From an uncultured Geobacter sp. (GTDB lineage: Bacteria > Desulfobacterota > Desulfuromonadia > Geobacterales > Geobacteraceae), in NCBI GenBank assembly GCA_903925075.1, contig CAIYDQ010000231.1, forward strand, positions 1 to 32,830: DNA of 32,830 nt, given 5' to 3'. The position numbers and the translations under genes were made by a program. Positions 16,579 to 24,681 of the stretch are shown in pieces (position 1 is the first letter of the stretch; every line of letters begins with the position of its first letter). Below the pieces are notes generated by a model. It worked only from the letters and a program-made list of their open reading frames with translations, did not search any database and was not told where the DNA came from.

Positions 16579-16768
16579 GGGAAAAGCGCTGGGGCCGCCG
16601 ACTGATGGGACCGGTTCGAAACAATGGGGATGGCCGCCATACCGTTGGCAATGGGGAGTGGGTCGTCCTGCCGTTTTTTCGCCAAAAACCGCCAAAAACT
16701 GCTATGGTGAAGCCTATTCCGACGATTCCGACGACAAACCGACACCATTAAAAGGCAAGGAATCCCCC

Positions 16769-18280
16769 ATGCTGGACGCTGACATACATGCCCCGATCCT
16801 GGTCACCGGCGCCACCGGCTATATCGGCGCCCGCTTGATTCCACGGCTGTTGCAGGCCGGCTATCCGGTCCGGGCGCTCGCCCGCACTCCGGGCAAAATC
16901 GGCAGCCGGCCGTGGTCCGGCCACCCCAACCTGGAGATCCGCAAGGTCGACGTCCTCGATCGAGAAGCCCTGACCGCCGCCTGCCAGGGGTGCAAGGTCG
17001 CCTACTACCTGATCCACTCCATGAACCATCTGATCCGGGACTTTCCCCGGGCCGACCGAGACGCGGCCGGCAACATGGTCGCCGCCGCCGAAGCCTGCGG
17101 CCTGGAACGCCTCATCTACCTGGGCGGACTGGGCGAAGAAGGCGTGGAGTTGAGCCAGCACCTAAGCTCGCGCACCGAGGTGGCCGACATCCTGCGCGCC
17201 GGCAGCGTGCCGGTCACGGTGCTGAGAGCCGCCATGATCATCGGCTCCGGCAGCGCATCCTTCGAGATTCTGCGCTACCTGGTCGAGCGCTTGCCGATCA
17301 TCGTCACCCCCCGCTGGATCGACGTCCCCTGCCAGCCGATCGGCGTTCGCAACACGCTGCGCTATCTGATCGGCTGCCTGGAACAGCCGGCCACCATAGG
17401 CCAGACCTTCGATATCGGGCAGGACCAGGTGGTTACCTATCGACAGCTGATGGAAATGTTCGCCGAGGAAGCAGGGCTCAGCAAGCGGCTGATCGTGGCG
17501 CTCCCCCTGCTGACGCCGCGGATGAGCGCTTTATGGATCAACCTGCTGACGCCGGTGCCGGCGGTACTGGCGCGCCCCCTGGCCGAGGGGCTGCGCAACA
17601 AGGTGATCTGCGCCGATTCCCGCATTCGAACGCTGATACCTCAGGAGTTGATCGACTGCCGCACGGCGATACATCTGGCCTTGGAGCGGGCCCGGCAGCA
17701 GGTGATAGAAAGTTGCTGGACGGATGCGGGCGAGATTCCGCCGGCGGAATGGAGCACTCCGGGCGACCCGAGTTGGACCGGAGGCACCATATACAACGAC
17801 TCCCGACAGATTTTGCTGGCGGCGACCCCCGAGGAGGTCTGGCGGGCCGTCGTTTCCATCGGTGGGGAGGCGGGATGGTACTACGGGGATTGGCTGTGGA
17901 AACTGCGCGGCTTTCTCGATCACCTGGCCGGCGGGGTGGGCCTGCACCGAGGACGCCGGGGTCCTTTCGATCTGGCGCCCGGCGAGGCATTGGACTTCTG
18001 GCGGGTGGCGGAAGTGACCAAAATGAAGCGGCTGCTGCTGGTGGCCGAAATGAAGCTTCCGGGAAAGGCGACCCTTGAATTCCGTCTGGAGGAGGTCGCG
18101 CCGGGGCAGACGATGTTGCAGCAGATCGCCCATTTTCTCCCTCTGGGGCTGCTTGGCCTGCTCTACTGGTACGCGGTCACTCCCTTTCATAATTTCGTCT
18201 TCAACGGCATGCTGAAAGGGTTCGGCAAAGTGATCGTCAAACCGGTGCTGCGCGGCCCTGAGCGCATCACCGACATTTAA
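16769..18280 (+). CDS. SDR-type NAD(P)-binding protein fused to DUF2867
   Basis: This 503-aa protein starts with an atypical short-chain dehydrogenase/NmrA-like Rossmann domain: ILVTGATGYIGARLIPRLL at residues 11-29, VRALAR, and YYLIHSM. A C-terminal DUF2867 domain (about 345-495) contains WYYGDWLWKLRGFLD and the PFHNFVFNGM segment near a hydrophobic C-terminus. The same fusion occurs in other bacteria (YbjT-like plus DUF2867). Substrate is unknown; a role in lipid or cofactor metabolism cannot be read from the sequence. The ATG at 16769 has AAGGCAAGG upstream and is used instead of the much longer open frame. It is divergent from the thioredoxin gene, separated by 261 bases that hold only promoter-like sequence. 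Confidence 0.85.
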   Translation: MLDADIHAPILVTGATGYIGARLIPRLLQAGYPVRALARTPGKIGSRPWSGHPNLEIRKVDVLDREALTAACQGCKVAYYLIHSMNHLIRDFPRADRDAAGNMVAAAEACGLERLIYLGGLGEEGVELSQHLSSRTEVADILRAGSVPVTVLRAAMIIGSGSASFEILRYLVERLPIIVTPRWIDVPCQPIGVRNTLRYLIGCLEQPATIGQTFDIGQDQVVTYRQLMEMFAEEAGLSKRLIVALPLLTPRMSALWINLLTPVPAVLARPLAEGLRNKVICADSRIRTLIPQELIDCRTAIHLALERARQQVIESCWTDAGEIPPAEWSTPGDPSWTGGTIYNDSRQILLAATPEEVWRAVVSIGGEAGWYYGDWLWKLRGFLDHLAGGVGLHRGRRGPFDLAPGEALDFWRVAEVTKMKRLLLVAEMKLPGKATLEFRLEEVAPGQTMLQQIAHFLPLGLLGLLYWYAVTPFHNFVFNGMLKGFGKVIVKPVLRGPERITDI

Positions 18281-18361
18281 CCGGACGACCGGCAGCCGCT
18301 CCCCCAGCTCAAACTGTCGCCAAATCACAAATCAGCGCCGATCTTGTTGAACCTAAAAAAA

Positions 18362-18502
18362 ACAGTTGGCCACAAAAATGCACAAAAAACACAAAAAATT
18401 CCGGTTGTTACGTCTATAAAGTGCACCAACCAAAATGGTTCCATATGCACTTACCATAAGATGTTTTTTGTGACTTTTGTGCCTTTTTGTGGCAATGAAC
18501 TG
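18362..18502. repeat. Imperfect palindromic repeat (CACAAAAA type)
   Basis: The left arm (18362-18400, CAGTT then CCACAAAAA, GCACAAAA, CACAAAAAA) is matched by its reverse complement in the right arm (18460-18502). A spacer of about 60 bases itself holds a small palindrome (GTGCACC...). Similar TTTTTGTG-rich palindromes are widespread in environmental bacterial genomes. No ORF is credible here. Confidence 0.7.
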
Positions 18503-18623
18503 CCGTATTGTTTCACTTCCCCCGGCATTCGGCGTTTCACATTTCTGCCTATTTCTGGTATGGTATCGGATTGCGCCGCCACGAGGCGGACCGACAACAA
18601 GTAACCCGGAGGTCGTTTTCCAG

Positions 18624-19445
18624 ATGAAATTCCGAATCCTGCTAGCCATCATCGCCGCCATCATCGCCACAACAACCATCGTCCAGGCAGCGCCCGCCGA
18701 ACCGAAAGCCGCCCCGCCGGCCGTCAGTCAGGGCGTCAGCGTGCCTATATTGCTCTACCATCGTTTCGGTCCGGCCGTGGTCGACGGCATGACCATCAAG
18801 ACGTCCGTCTTTGAGGAGCATCTTAAATATCTGAAAGCCAACGGCTATCACGTGATTCCGCTGCGGGCGCTGGTCGATTACTACCTCAAGAAGGGTCCCG
18901 CTCCCGCGGCGAAATCGGTGGTGATCGTCGAGGACGACGCGCACAAGTCGGTATACAGCGACATGCTCCCGCTGGCAAAGAAATACAACGTCCCGGTCAC
19001 GGTTTTTGTCTATCCCTCGGCGATTTCCAACGCGAAATACGCGATGACCTGGGATCAGCTGAGGACCCTGCAGAAAAACGGCTTCGATATCCAGTCCCAT
19101 ACTTTTTGGCATCCCAATTTCCGGCGCGACAAAAAGAAAATGGCCCCGGCGGAATTCGAGAAGTTCGTCACCGTGCAGTTGAAGAAGTCCAAGGACAAGC
19201 TGGAGAAGGAACTGGGGACCCCGGTGGATCTGCTTGCCTGGCCCTTCGGCATCTACGATGACTACCTGTTGAAGAGAGCGACGGAAATCGGCTACAAGGG
19301 GACCTTCACCATCGAGGCTCATCATGCGACGCCGAAAGACTCGGTGATGAAACTCCCCCGCTACCTCCTGATCAATTCCGATCAGGGGAAATATTTCGCA
19401 AGGATCGTCGAGGGGACTGCTCCCAAGAGGAACGTGGTTTATTGA
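18624..19445 (+). CDS. Secreted polysaccharide deacetylase family protein
   Basis: This 273-aa protein has a signal peptide (residues 1-23, MKFRILLAIIAAI...VQA) and a NodB-type deacetylase domain. PILLYHRFGP opens the domain. VEDDAHKSVYSDML corresponds to the family TFDDG motif, with the Asp pair kept but Gly replaced by Ala. DIQSHTFWHP supplies the metal-binding histidines, and WPFGIYDDYLLKRA the motif-3 region. It probably removes acetyl groups from a cell-wall or exopolysaccharide glycan in the envelope. GGAGG lies about 11 bases before the ATG at 18624. It has no polysaccharide gene neighbours and lies between two palindromic repeats. Confidence 0.88.
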   Translation: MKFRILLAIIAAIIATTTIVQAAPAEPKAAPPAVSQGVSVPILLYHRFGPAVVDGMTIKTSVFEEHLKYLKANGYHVIPLRALVDYYLKKGPAPAAKSVVIVEDDAHKSVYSDMLPLAKKYNVPVTVFVYPSAISNAKYAMTWDQLRTLQKNGFDIQSHTFWHPNFRRDKKKMAPAEFEKFVTVQLKKSKDKLEKELGTPVDLLAWPFGIYDDYLLKRATEIGYKGTFTIEAHHATPKDSVMKLPRYLLINSDQGKYFARIVEGTAPKRNVVY

Positions 19446-19451
19446 GACCCA

Positions 19452-19582
19452 AAACCCATTATCACACGGAGGCACGGGGGACACGGAGGAAACCAAGCAA
19501 AAATCTGGTACCGGGTTAACCAAAAGCCTGTAGTCTTTGACTTTCCCCGTGTCCTCCGTGCCTCCGTGTGAGTAATGGGTTT
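19452..19582. repeat. GGAGGCACGG palindromic repeat, copy B1
   Basis: Arms of about 45 bases begin AAACCCATTA-TCACACGGAGGCACGG on the left. The reverse complement is on the right (about 19540-19582), ending CCTCCGTGTGAGTAATGGGTTT. The arms share all but a few positions. It lies between two convergent genes, so it could act as a terminator-like hairpin. It belongs to the family also at 23014, 26828 and 27718. Confidence 0.85.
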
Positions 19583-19592
19583 GGTTTGGGCG

Positions 19593-20066
19593 TCATTGAA
19601 TAGCAGCGCCCGACGGGATGTCGCCGAAACGACCGCAGTAGGAAACGATTCTGGCCGCAATCTGGAAAAGCTCCGGCGTGAAAGCGAGAACCTGGGCAAA
19701 AACGGACTCGATATCCTCCTTGGCGTATTCATGGGCAATTTTGTTGCGCAGGTCCTTGATGGTACGTATCTCGTCCAACGAATCGAAAAGCCCCCGCTTG
19801 TGGGCTCGGTTAATCACGTCGATCATGGTGCCGCTGTCTTCGAATTCGACCTTATCGATGGTCCTGAAAACTTTCTGGATAATGATGTCGCTGGTCCGCG
19901 CATACCTGCTGGTAAGCGTCTCGATGGCGTCGAATTCTTCCTCGGCATATTCGGATTTCACGCCGATTTTTTCGCAAATCGCATAGGAGCGCCTCAGCCA
20001 GTAGAGAGACCGCGCAAGGATGTCCAGATCGCGGAGAAGATTCTGAACATAATCGTCGTTGGTCAC
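19593..20066 (-). CDS. HEPN toxin (HepT-like), second pair
   Basis: This 157-aa all-helical HEPN protein contains RNKIAHEY (R107, H112, Y114), the RX4HXY motif of HepT RNases; in the well-studied pair this Tyr is AMPylated by MntA to silence the toxin. The GTG start at 20066 overlaps the stop of the upstream nucleotidyltransferase by four bases (GTGA). It is the last gene of the four-gene MNT-HEPN-MNT-HEPN operon and faces repeat B1. The N-terminal region aligns with the other HEPN copy (20344-20796) but the two are well diverged. Confidence 0.85.
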   Translation of the reverse strand: MTNDDYVQNLLRDLDILARSLYWLRRSYAICEKIGVKSEYAEEEFDAIETLTSRYARTSDIIIQKVFRTIDKVEFEDSGTMIDVINRAHKRGLFDSLDEIRTIKDLRNKIAHEYAKEDIESVFAQVLAFTPELFQIAARIVSYCGRFGDIPSGAAIQ

Positions 20067-20344
20067 AGCAGCACCCCCTCTTTCAAGGCGATCCTGACGA
20101 AGGGGTCGGAGTCGTCCTTGGCAATAACTATGTCTATCTTCTGCTCGCCGATCAGTTCCCATAGCCGCCACCGGATGGGACCGGCGGCGGCGGAGCTAAG
20201 CCGGTCCGACATGATGAGCAGGTCTATATCGCCGCCGCGCTTATTGTCGTCCGCCCGCGAGCCGAAGAGATAAATCCCGGCATCCGGATCAAGCGCATGG
20301 ACCGTTTGCCGGATGGAAGACGCCTCCTGGTGGCTAAGCCGCAT
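20063..20344 (-). CDS. MNT nucleotidyltransferase antitoxin, second pair
   Basis: This 93-aa minimal nucleotidyltransferase (MntA-like) carries GSRADDNKRGGDIDLLI, the GSX9DXD catalytic motif, one residue shorter between GS and DXD than the usual GSX10DXD. The third acidic position lies in KIDIVIA. It should AMPylate and neutralise the HEPN toxin encoded next. Its ATG (20344) overlaps the stop of the preceding HEPN gene (ATGA), and GGAGAA lies six bases upstream inside that gene. It is about 60 percent identical by eye to the other MNT copy. Confidence 0.87.
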   Translation of the reverse strand: MRLSHQEASSIRQTVHALDPDAGIYLFGSRADDNKRGGDIDLLIMSDRLSSAAAGPIRWRLWELIGEQKIDIVIAKDDSDPFVRIALKEGVLL

Positions 20345-20796
20345 CAGAGTTCTCCGACATATTTTTCGCAATACTTGACGGTGCGCTGCACTCCATCCAA
20401 AAGGCTTGGAGTCAAGGACAGCACTTTCCCGAAGATTTCCTGGATTGCTTCGGGAAGATATTCGTGAGCGATATCGTTTCTCAGCACGCGAATTTCAATA
20501 AAAACGTCGCTGCTGTCGATCAGGCCTTTTTTCTCCGCCCTGTTGATCCTGTCTCTGATAGTCCCCTGCGAATCCAAATCCATTTCGTCGACAAGCCTGA
20601 AAATCTTCTGGATCAAAATATCGCTAAGCCGCGCGAACCTGCCGGTGAACGACTCGAAACTTTCCAGCTCTTCGGGCTCATACCTGTTCTTGATGCCTAT
20701 TTTAGAGCATTTATTGAACGAGTACAGCAGCACTTCCCTGGCATCGCAGAGTATTTTCAATTCATTTTGCAACAGCATTTGCATCCGATCGGTCAC
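20344..20796 (-). CDS. HEPN toxin (HepT-like), first pair
   Basis: This 150-aa helical HEPN protein contains RNDIAHEY (R106, H111, Y113), an intact RX4HXY motif. The GTG start at 20796 overlaps the stop of the first MNT gene in a GTGA junction. It shares helices such as FARLSDILIQKIFR with the second HEPN protein (YARTSDIIIQKVFR), which indicates an old duplication. The family cleaves or trims tRNA or other RNA when freed from its antitoxin. Confidence 0.85.
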   Translation of the reverse strand: MTDRMQMLLQNELKILCDAREVLLYSFNKCSKIGIKNRYEPEELESFESFTGRFARLSDILIQKIFRLVDEMDLDSQGTIRDRINRAEKKGLIDSSDVFIEIRVLRNDIAHEYLPEAIQEIFGKVLSLTPSLLDGVQRTVKYCEKYVGEL

Positions 20797-21074
20797 AGTT
20801 CAACCCCCGTCTCAAGCGCCAGTTTCACGAAAGGATTGGAATCGTCGGCGGCAAGCACGATATCTATCTTTTGTTCGCCAAGGACTTCATAGAGTCTGAT
20901 CTTGATGGACCTTTTGCTTTCAAGCGTCAGGATATCCGACATGATGAGCAGGTCGATATCGCCGCCCCTTTTGCTATCGTCGACCCTTGAGCCAAAGAGA
21001 TACAGGCGGGCTTCCGGGTCGAAGCTTTTCACCGTGGCGCGAATCGCGGCCAGTTCGGAATCGTTGAGTCTCAT
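20793..21074 (-). CDS. MNT nucleotidyltransferase antitoxin, first pair
   Basis: This 93-aa MntA-like protein has GSRVDDSKRGGDIDLLI with G28-S29 and D39-I-D41, and KIDIVLA as the third acidic region. It opens the tandem MNT-HEPN operon; AAGGA lies 11 bases before the ATG at 21074. Predicted role: AMPylating antitoxin of the adjacent HEPN toxin. Cross-talk between the two pairs is possible because the MNT proteins are closely similar. Confidence 0.87.
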   Translation of the reverse strand: MRLNDSELAAIRATVKSFDPEARLYLFGSRVDDSKRGGDIDLLIMSDILTLESKRSIKIRLYEVLGEQKIDIVLAADDSNPFVKLALETGVEL

Positions 21075-21203
21075 GCGGGAAGCTTCCTTTTTTGCTACTT
21101 ATCACAGCAGCGAAATCAATCCGATCAAATTTTCCAAGAATTTGTCGTGCGCGGAGCTAAATGCAGCAATCGCTCTGGGAGTGCGTGAATCGTTATCAAT
21201 CGC

Positions 21204-21575
21204 TCATACTGCATAAAGCGTCACTCCGTCGCGAGCAATCGAAGCCAGAATCCTGTCGCTTGCAGCCGACAGGTCGATCACGTCCACAGAAAATGGGCTG
21301 TCCAACGCAATGCAGACGATCGCCAAAAAACCTGCGGCGGAGCAGCGGACCGCCAGGTCGATGTCGAAGTCGGGAGAGGAGACGTCGTCGCGCGCCAGTG
21401 AACCAAAGAGTATGATGGCGCCGATAGTCGGATCGGCTTCCCGGAATTTGCCGATCAAGGTGAGAACTTCCTGGTGGGCGCGGCGTTTCCGGTCCGCCAG
21501 CGCCTCGGTTTGGCGAAGCGTCAGTCGGCGTTGATGATCCGCCATGCGGGAAAGCTTTTCAAAAGCAAGAGGCAT
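21204..21575 (-). CDS. Orphan nucleotidyltransferase-domain protein
   Basis: This 123-aa protein has a helical N-terminus (about 1-40, rich in R, L and Q) and an MNT-like domain with ILFGSLARDDVSSPDFDIDLAV. Its GS-to-DXD spacing is longer than in the neighbouring MNT proteins. VDVIDLS supplies the third acidic strand. The ATG at 21575 has AAAGGA eight bases upstream. No HEPN or other partner gene follows in the 130 bases before the tandem MNT operon, so it is either an orphan antitoxin or has lost its partner. Confidence 0.75.
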   Translation of the reverse strand: MPLAFEKLSRMADHQRRLTLRQTEALADRKRRAHQEVLTLIGKFREADPTIGAIILFGSLARDDVSSPDFDIDLAVRCSAAGFLAIVCIALDSPFSVDVIDLSAASDRILASIARDGVTLYAV

Positions 21576-21641
21576 TGCAACTGTCCTTTTGTGGCAAGGC
21601 AAAAACCTGTAGGCGAAAAGCACCAAAACCATTATTCTAAA

Positions 21642-22817
21642 TCATGGCACCCATTGCCGTGAAGCAAGGCAGATGGCCGGCACGGCGGTAATGCCTTCGG
21701 CAAGCGCCCAAGGCTCTCCCTCGCCGTGGCACACCACATAAAGGTGCGTCAAGCCGAGCACCTCGCGGGCCGAACGCATGGACGGCGTCACCATCGGAGA
21801 ACGCGTCAATTTGACCTCGAAACCGAGATTGCGGCCATTTTGACGGATCAGCAGGTCCAGCTCGGCGCCGGTATGCACCCCCCAAAAGAATACCTCCCCC
21901 TTCCGAGCCCCGGTGCGCCGGATGATTTCATGTATGATGAAGCCCTCCCAGGATGCGCCGCACTTTGGATGTGAAAGCAGGTTGTCCTGATCCCCGATTC
22001 CCAGCAGACTATGCAGGATGCCCGAATCCGCCACGTATACCTTAGGGGATTTCACCTCCCTTTTACCGAGATTGGTGTGCCAAGGCGGGAGCCGAAAGGC
22101 CATATAGGTCCCCTCCAGGATGTCAAGATAGCGGGACACGATTTTATCGCTCACGCCCAGAGCCCGTCCCAGTTCGCTCCCGTTCCAGGTCTGCCCGTGA
22201 TAATGCGAAAGCATGGTCCAGAACCGGCGCAGGGTGATCGCCGGCAGGCTGATGCCCAATTGCGGCAGATCCCGCTCCAGATAAGTGCGGATGAAGTCGT
22301 CGCGCCACTTTCGGCAATTGGCCGGAGTTCCGGCAAGAAAGGCACGGGGAAAACCTCCCCGCAACCATCGGTTATTCACCAACTCCGGGCCAGGTCGAAT
22401 CGGCGCGATTTCGTCCAAGGCCAAACCGTCCAGTTCATGAAAGGCAACTCTGCCGGCCAGGCTTTCAGAGGTATGAAGGATCAGTTCGGGAGCCGCGCTT
22501 CCCAGCAGCAGGAAGCGTGCGGGAGTGCCGGGCCTGTCGGCCAACACCCGCAGGAGAGGAAACAGGTCGGGGCGCATCTGGATCTCATCCAGAATCACCA
22601 GCCCGGTGAGAGCACGCAAGACGAAAGAAGGGTCGGTCAAGCGAGCCTGGTCGTCGGGGTCTTCCAGATCGAAGAATTTGACCGGGCCGGTCCAACATTG
22701 GGCCAACTGGCGCGCAAGAGTGGTCTTGCCAACCTGGCGAGGGCCGAGCATGGCCACAACCGGAGCATTGGCCAAGCTGTCGACGAGTTGATCAAGATGA
22801 GCTTGTCGTGGGATCAT
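21642..22817 (-). CDS. AAA-type ATPase with DUF4143
   Basis: This 391-aa protein of the COG1373 type has Walker A GPRQVGKT (residues 25-32), Walker B LVILDEIQ (73-80), and a sensor segment LLLGSAAPEL. A C-terminal DUF4143 domain (about 190-350) shows VYVADSGILHSLLGI and FEVKLTRSP, a PD-(D/E)XK-like strand. Such proteins are common in accessory islands and their function is unknown. The ATG at 22817 has no clear ribosome site. It lies upstream of the orphan nucleotidyltransferase, separated by 67 bases. Confidence 0.88.
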   Translation of the reverse strand: MIPRQAHLDQLVDSLANAPVVAMLGPRQVGKTTLARQLAQCWTGPVKFFDLEDPDDQARLTDPSFVLRALTGLVILDEIQMRPDLFPLLRVLADRPGTPARFLLLGSAAPELILHTSESLAGRVAFHELDGLALDEIAPIRPGPELVNNRWLRGGFPRAFLAGTPANCRKWRDDFIRTYLERDLPQLGISLPAITLRRFWTMLSHYHGQTWNGSELGRALGVSDKIVSRYLDILEGTYMAFRLPPWHTNLGKREVKSPKVYVADSGILHSLLGIGDQDNLLSHPKCGASWEGFIIHEIIRRTGARKGEVFFWGVHTGAELDLLIRQNGRNLGFEVKLTRSPMVTPSMRSAREVLGLTHLYVVCHGEGEPWALAEGITAVPAICLASRQWVP

Positions 22818-23013
22818 GTCGGGATAGTAGCATGAAATTTGGCAACAACAAACCGAATTTTCATGGCAAGCAGGTTCCATACCTCGGATTAACAAGTCGT
22901 TTTTCCATATCTGCTACTCTTGCGAAAAAGAGCGTTCGTACGGGTGCCGATAGAATTGCAACACATAAAGTGAAAAGAATTTAATCAAGTCTGCAATGGG
23001 GAACCGATGCTAA

Positions 23014-23183
23014 GTCAAAACCGATCCTCGCACGAAGGCGCGGAGGACACGGGGGAAGTCAAAGACTATAGGTTTTTGGCAGGAGCTGAGGCGGGGAGAC
23101 GTTGGTGTTGTATACTGAGCCTGGTTTTGGGTTTTGACTTTCTCCGTGTCCCCTGTGCCTCCGTGTGAGGAACAGGTTTTGAC
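23014..23183. repeat. GGAGGCACGG palindromic repeat, copy B2
   Basis: The outer ends GTCAAAACC and GGTTTTGAC mirror each other. Within them the left arm GGCGCGGAGGACACGGGGG pairs with the right arm TTTCTCCGTGTCCCCTGTG. The left arm has more mismatches than in other copies. It fills most of the 380-base gap between the ATPase gene and DUF2442; nothing else is seen in that gap. Confidence 0.8.
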
Positions 23184-23200
23184 TTATTCAATGCTTATTG

Positions 23201-23530
23201 TCAGTCAAGCACCCACTCGCCGCACCGGCAGATGGCCTCGTACATGGCGTCGGGAGCGAGGTCAAGTTCTCCCGGCCAGGTGACCGCGCCATAATGCAAG
23301 CCGACTTTTGAAAACAACTCTTCGTCCTGGAGCACAGCAAATACTCCTGCGGTCGGGGAGTGAATAAGTCCGGCCATGGCGACGATCCCTTCTCGCCCAT
23401 CGTTAAAACGTACCGAGAGTTTGAACCCAGGCAAATGGCGAACATGTGCAACTCGCCAAGGCGCCCCGGCAACGATTGAAGGCACTATTTCAATGGAGAA
23501 ATCTTCTTCGGTGTTTGCATGTGCGCACAT
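23201..23530 (-). CDS. DUF2442 protein
   Basis: This 109-aa protein has the DUF2442 pattern LPGFKLSVRFNDGREG (about 35-50) and YGAVTWPGELDLAPDAMYEA near the C-terminus. DUF2442 proteins often pair with an upstream DUF4160 gene, as at 25679-26204, and are suspected toxin-antitoxin partners. Here the upstream partner survives only as a remnant overlapping this gene's start. GGAGGA lies nine bases before the ATG at 23530. Confidence 0.8.
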   Translation of the reverse strand: MCAHANTEEDFSIEIVPSIVAGAPWRVAHVRHLPGFKLSVRFNDGREGIVAMAGLIHSPTAGVFAVLQDEELFSKVGLHYGAVTWPGELDLAPDAMYEAICRCGEWVLD

Positions 23531-23595
23531 AATTCCCAATCCTCCATCAGTTCGGCCCTATGCTAGACAGGGCTACTCCCAACTGATAATATGCC
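23485..23595 (-). pseudogene. DUF4160 remnant (C-terminal part)
   Basis: In another frame overlapping the start of DUF2442, the minus strand encodes HRAELMEDWELCAHMQTP and ends SPLK-stop. This parallels EEELMADWSLAVRGEP...EPLR-stop of the intact DUF4160 at 25935. Just upstream the frame is broken: QLGVAL continues only if five bases (TCTAG, about 23563-23567) are removed. No more of the gene is recognisable beyond about 23595. Confidence 0.6.
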
Positions 23596-23614
23596 TACTG
23601 ACAAAAATTGCTTG

Positions 23615-24628
23615 TCATAGCAACTCCCGCACCTGTTCATAATTGGCAGCCCGCTTGATACCGTCCTTGAGCGACTTCAACCTGGCAAGATCGGATATCG
23701 CGAGAATTTTATTCTGGACTTCACTCGGCACGCTGCCGAATTTAATTTCCAACATCCCCTGAATACCTTCCATCAGGCCTTTCATTTCGCCTTCCAGTTT
23801 GCCTTCCAGCTTGCCTTCCAGCTTGCCTTCCAGCTTGCCTTCCAGCTTGCCTTCCAGCTTGCCTTCCAGCTTGCCTTCCAGCCTGCCTTCGGCCATCGCT
23901 CTCTGCCTGAAACCGGACACATATGCCATTGGTTCGTCCTCCTCCAGTATGTTCATCGCCTCTTCGTCGAGTATCCTGTTTTTCATGGTATCGGTAATTT
24001 GAAGCACATCGTCGATAAATTCGAATAGTTCGATGATTTCTTCTCTCGTATACGCACGTTCGTGAAGCATTCGGATCAGTTTGCGTTTTAGATTGAACTT
24101 TTGGACTTCATCCTTACGGTAGAGGTTGTCGTATTGCACAGCCAGGCTAATGAGGGAAAAAGGATTCTGATTGTTTTGCAATTCGGTTTCGGAATAATTG
24201 GCTATACAGACGGTGTTGTAGCGATAAGTCACCATTGAACCATATACGTCATAATTGAAATCGTACTGCAGGTCCGTTTTATAGGTCAGAACCGCCAAGG
24301 CTGTTATATTCACGTCATGTTTGTCGTAAAGACGGTAAAAGTAACGGAACATTCTATTACCAAAATTTTCTTCGTGTTTACCTTGTACTTCCACATGAAT
24401 CAGCAACCATTTTTCAGTTCCATCTTTCAGGCGAACCTTTGCCAGTTTATCGGTATATTTCTTCCCTTTCTTCCCTTTAAGTTTGATCTTTTGCAGCTCT
24501 TTGTCCAAAAATTCATAACCTTGTGACAGGTCGACATCCGCATATAGCGCCGGCATGAAAAAAGACAAAAACTGCGGGAACAGTTTCTCTATTATGTTCT
24601 TCCAGAGTTCATCAAAATGAACCGCCAT
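23615..24628 (-). CDS. Rpn-family recombination-promoting nuclease (PD-(D/E)XK)
   Basis: This 337-aa protein resembles the Rpn/transposase-like nuclease family. The N-terminal PD-(D/E)XK fold has the diagnostic LIHVEVQGKHE segment (about 95-105), preceded by a lysine-rich strand (KLKGKKGKKYTDKLAKVRL). The C-terminal part is helical. Residues around 255-290 are a tandem LEGK repeat encoded by 12-bp DNA repeats, so length should vary between strains. The ATG at 24628 has AGGAA upstream. Base composition is more AT-rich than the housekeeping genes, suggesting transfer. Members are found in many copies in environmental genomes. Confidence 0.82.
   Translation of the reverse strand: MAVHFDELWKNIIEKLFPQFLSFFMPALYADVDLSQGYEFLDKELQKIKLKGKKGKKYTDKLAKVRLKDGTEKWLLIHVEVQGKHEENFGNRMFRYFYRLYDKHDVNITALAVLTYKTDLQYDFNYDVYGSMVTYRYNTVCIANYSETELQNNQNPFSLISLAVQYDNLYRKDEVQKFNLKRKLIRMLHERAYTREEIIELFEFIDDVLQITDTMKNRILDEEAMNILEEDEPMAYVSGFRQRAMAEGRLEGKLEGKLEGKLEGKLEGKLEGKLEGKLEGEMKGLMEGIQGMLEIKFGSVPSEVQNKILAISDLARLKSLKDGIKRAANYEQVRELL
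23789..23884. repeat. 12-bp tandem repeat inside the Rpn gene
   Basis: Eight units of GCCTTCCAGCTT are arranged head to tail (first unit ends TTT, last ends CCT; six are identical). Read on the minus strand they encode repeated LEGK. This is a coding minisatellite prone to slippage. Confidence 0.95.
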
Positions 24629-24681
24629 CCGCTCTGTTCCTCATTACACATTTTTCTGCATCTGCAGACTGTTACCCAACG

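Noticed and set aside
16538-16768. N-terminal extension of the SDR-DUF2867 protein by 77 codons
   Set aside because: The extension has no family similarity, crosses promoter-like sequence, and the ATG at 16769 has a ribosome site right before the Rossmann motif.
18362-18502. CACAAAAA-rich segment as a coding ORF (86 codons, plus strand)
   Set aside because: The sequence is an inverted repeat; the translation is an artefact and has no ribosome site.
21204-21206. Second possible Sec UGA, because the frame after the nucleotidyltransferase stop stays open for about 32 codons
   Set aside because: The protein ends where homologous MNT domains end, there is no Cys-type position at the UGA, and I saw no SECIS-like hairpin directly after it.
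23789-23884. CRISPR-like array of short repeats
   Set aside because: Units are contiguous 12-mers without spacers and lie in frame inside a coding region.
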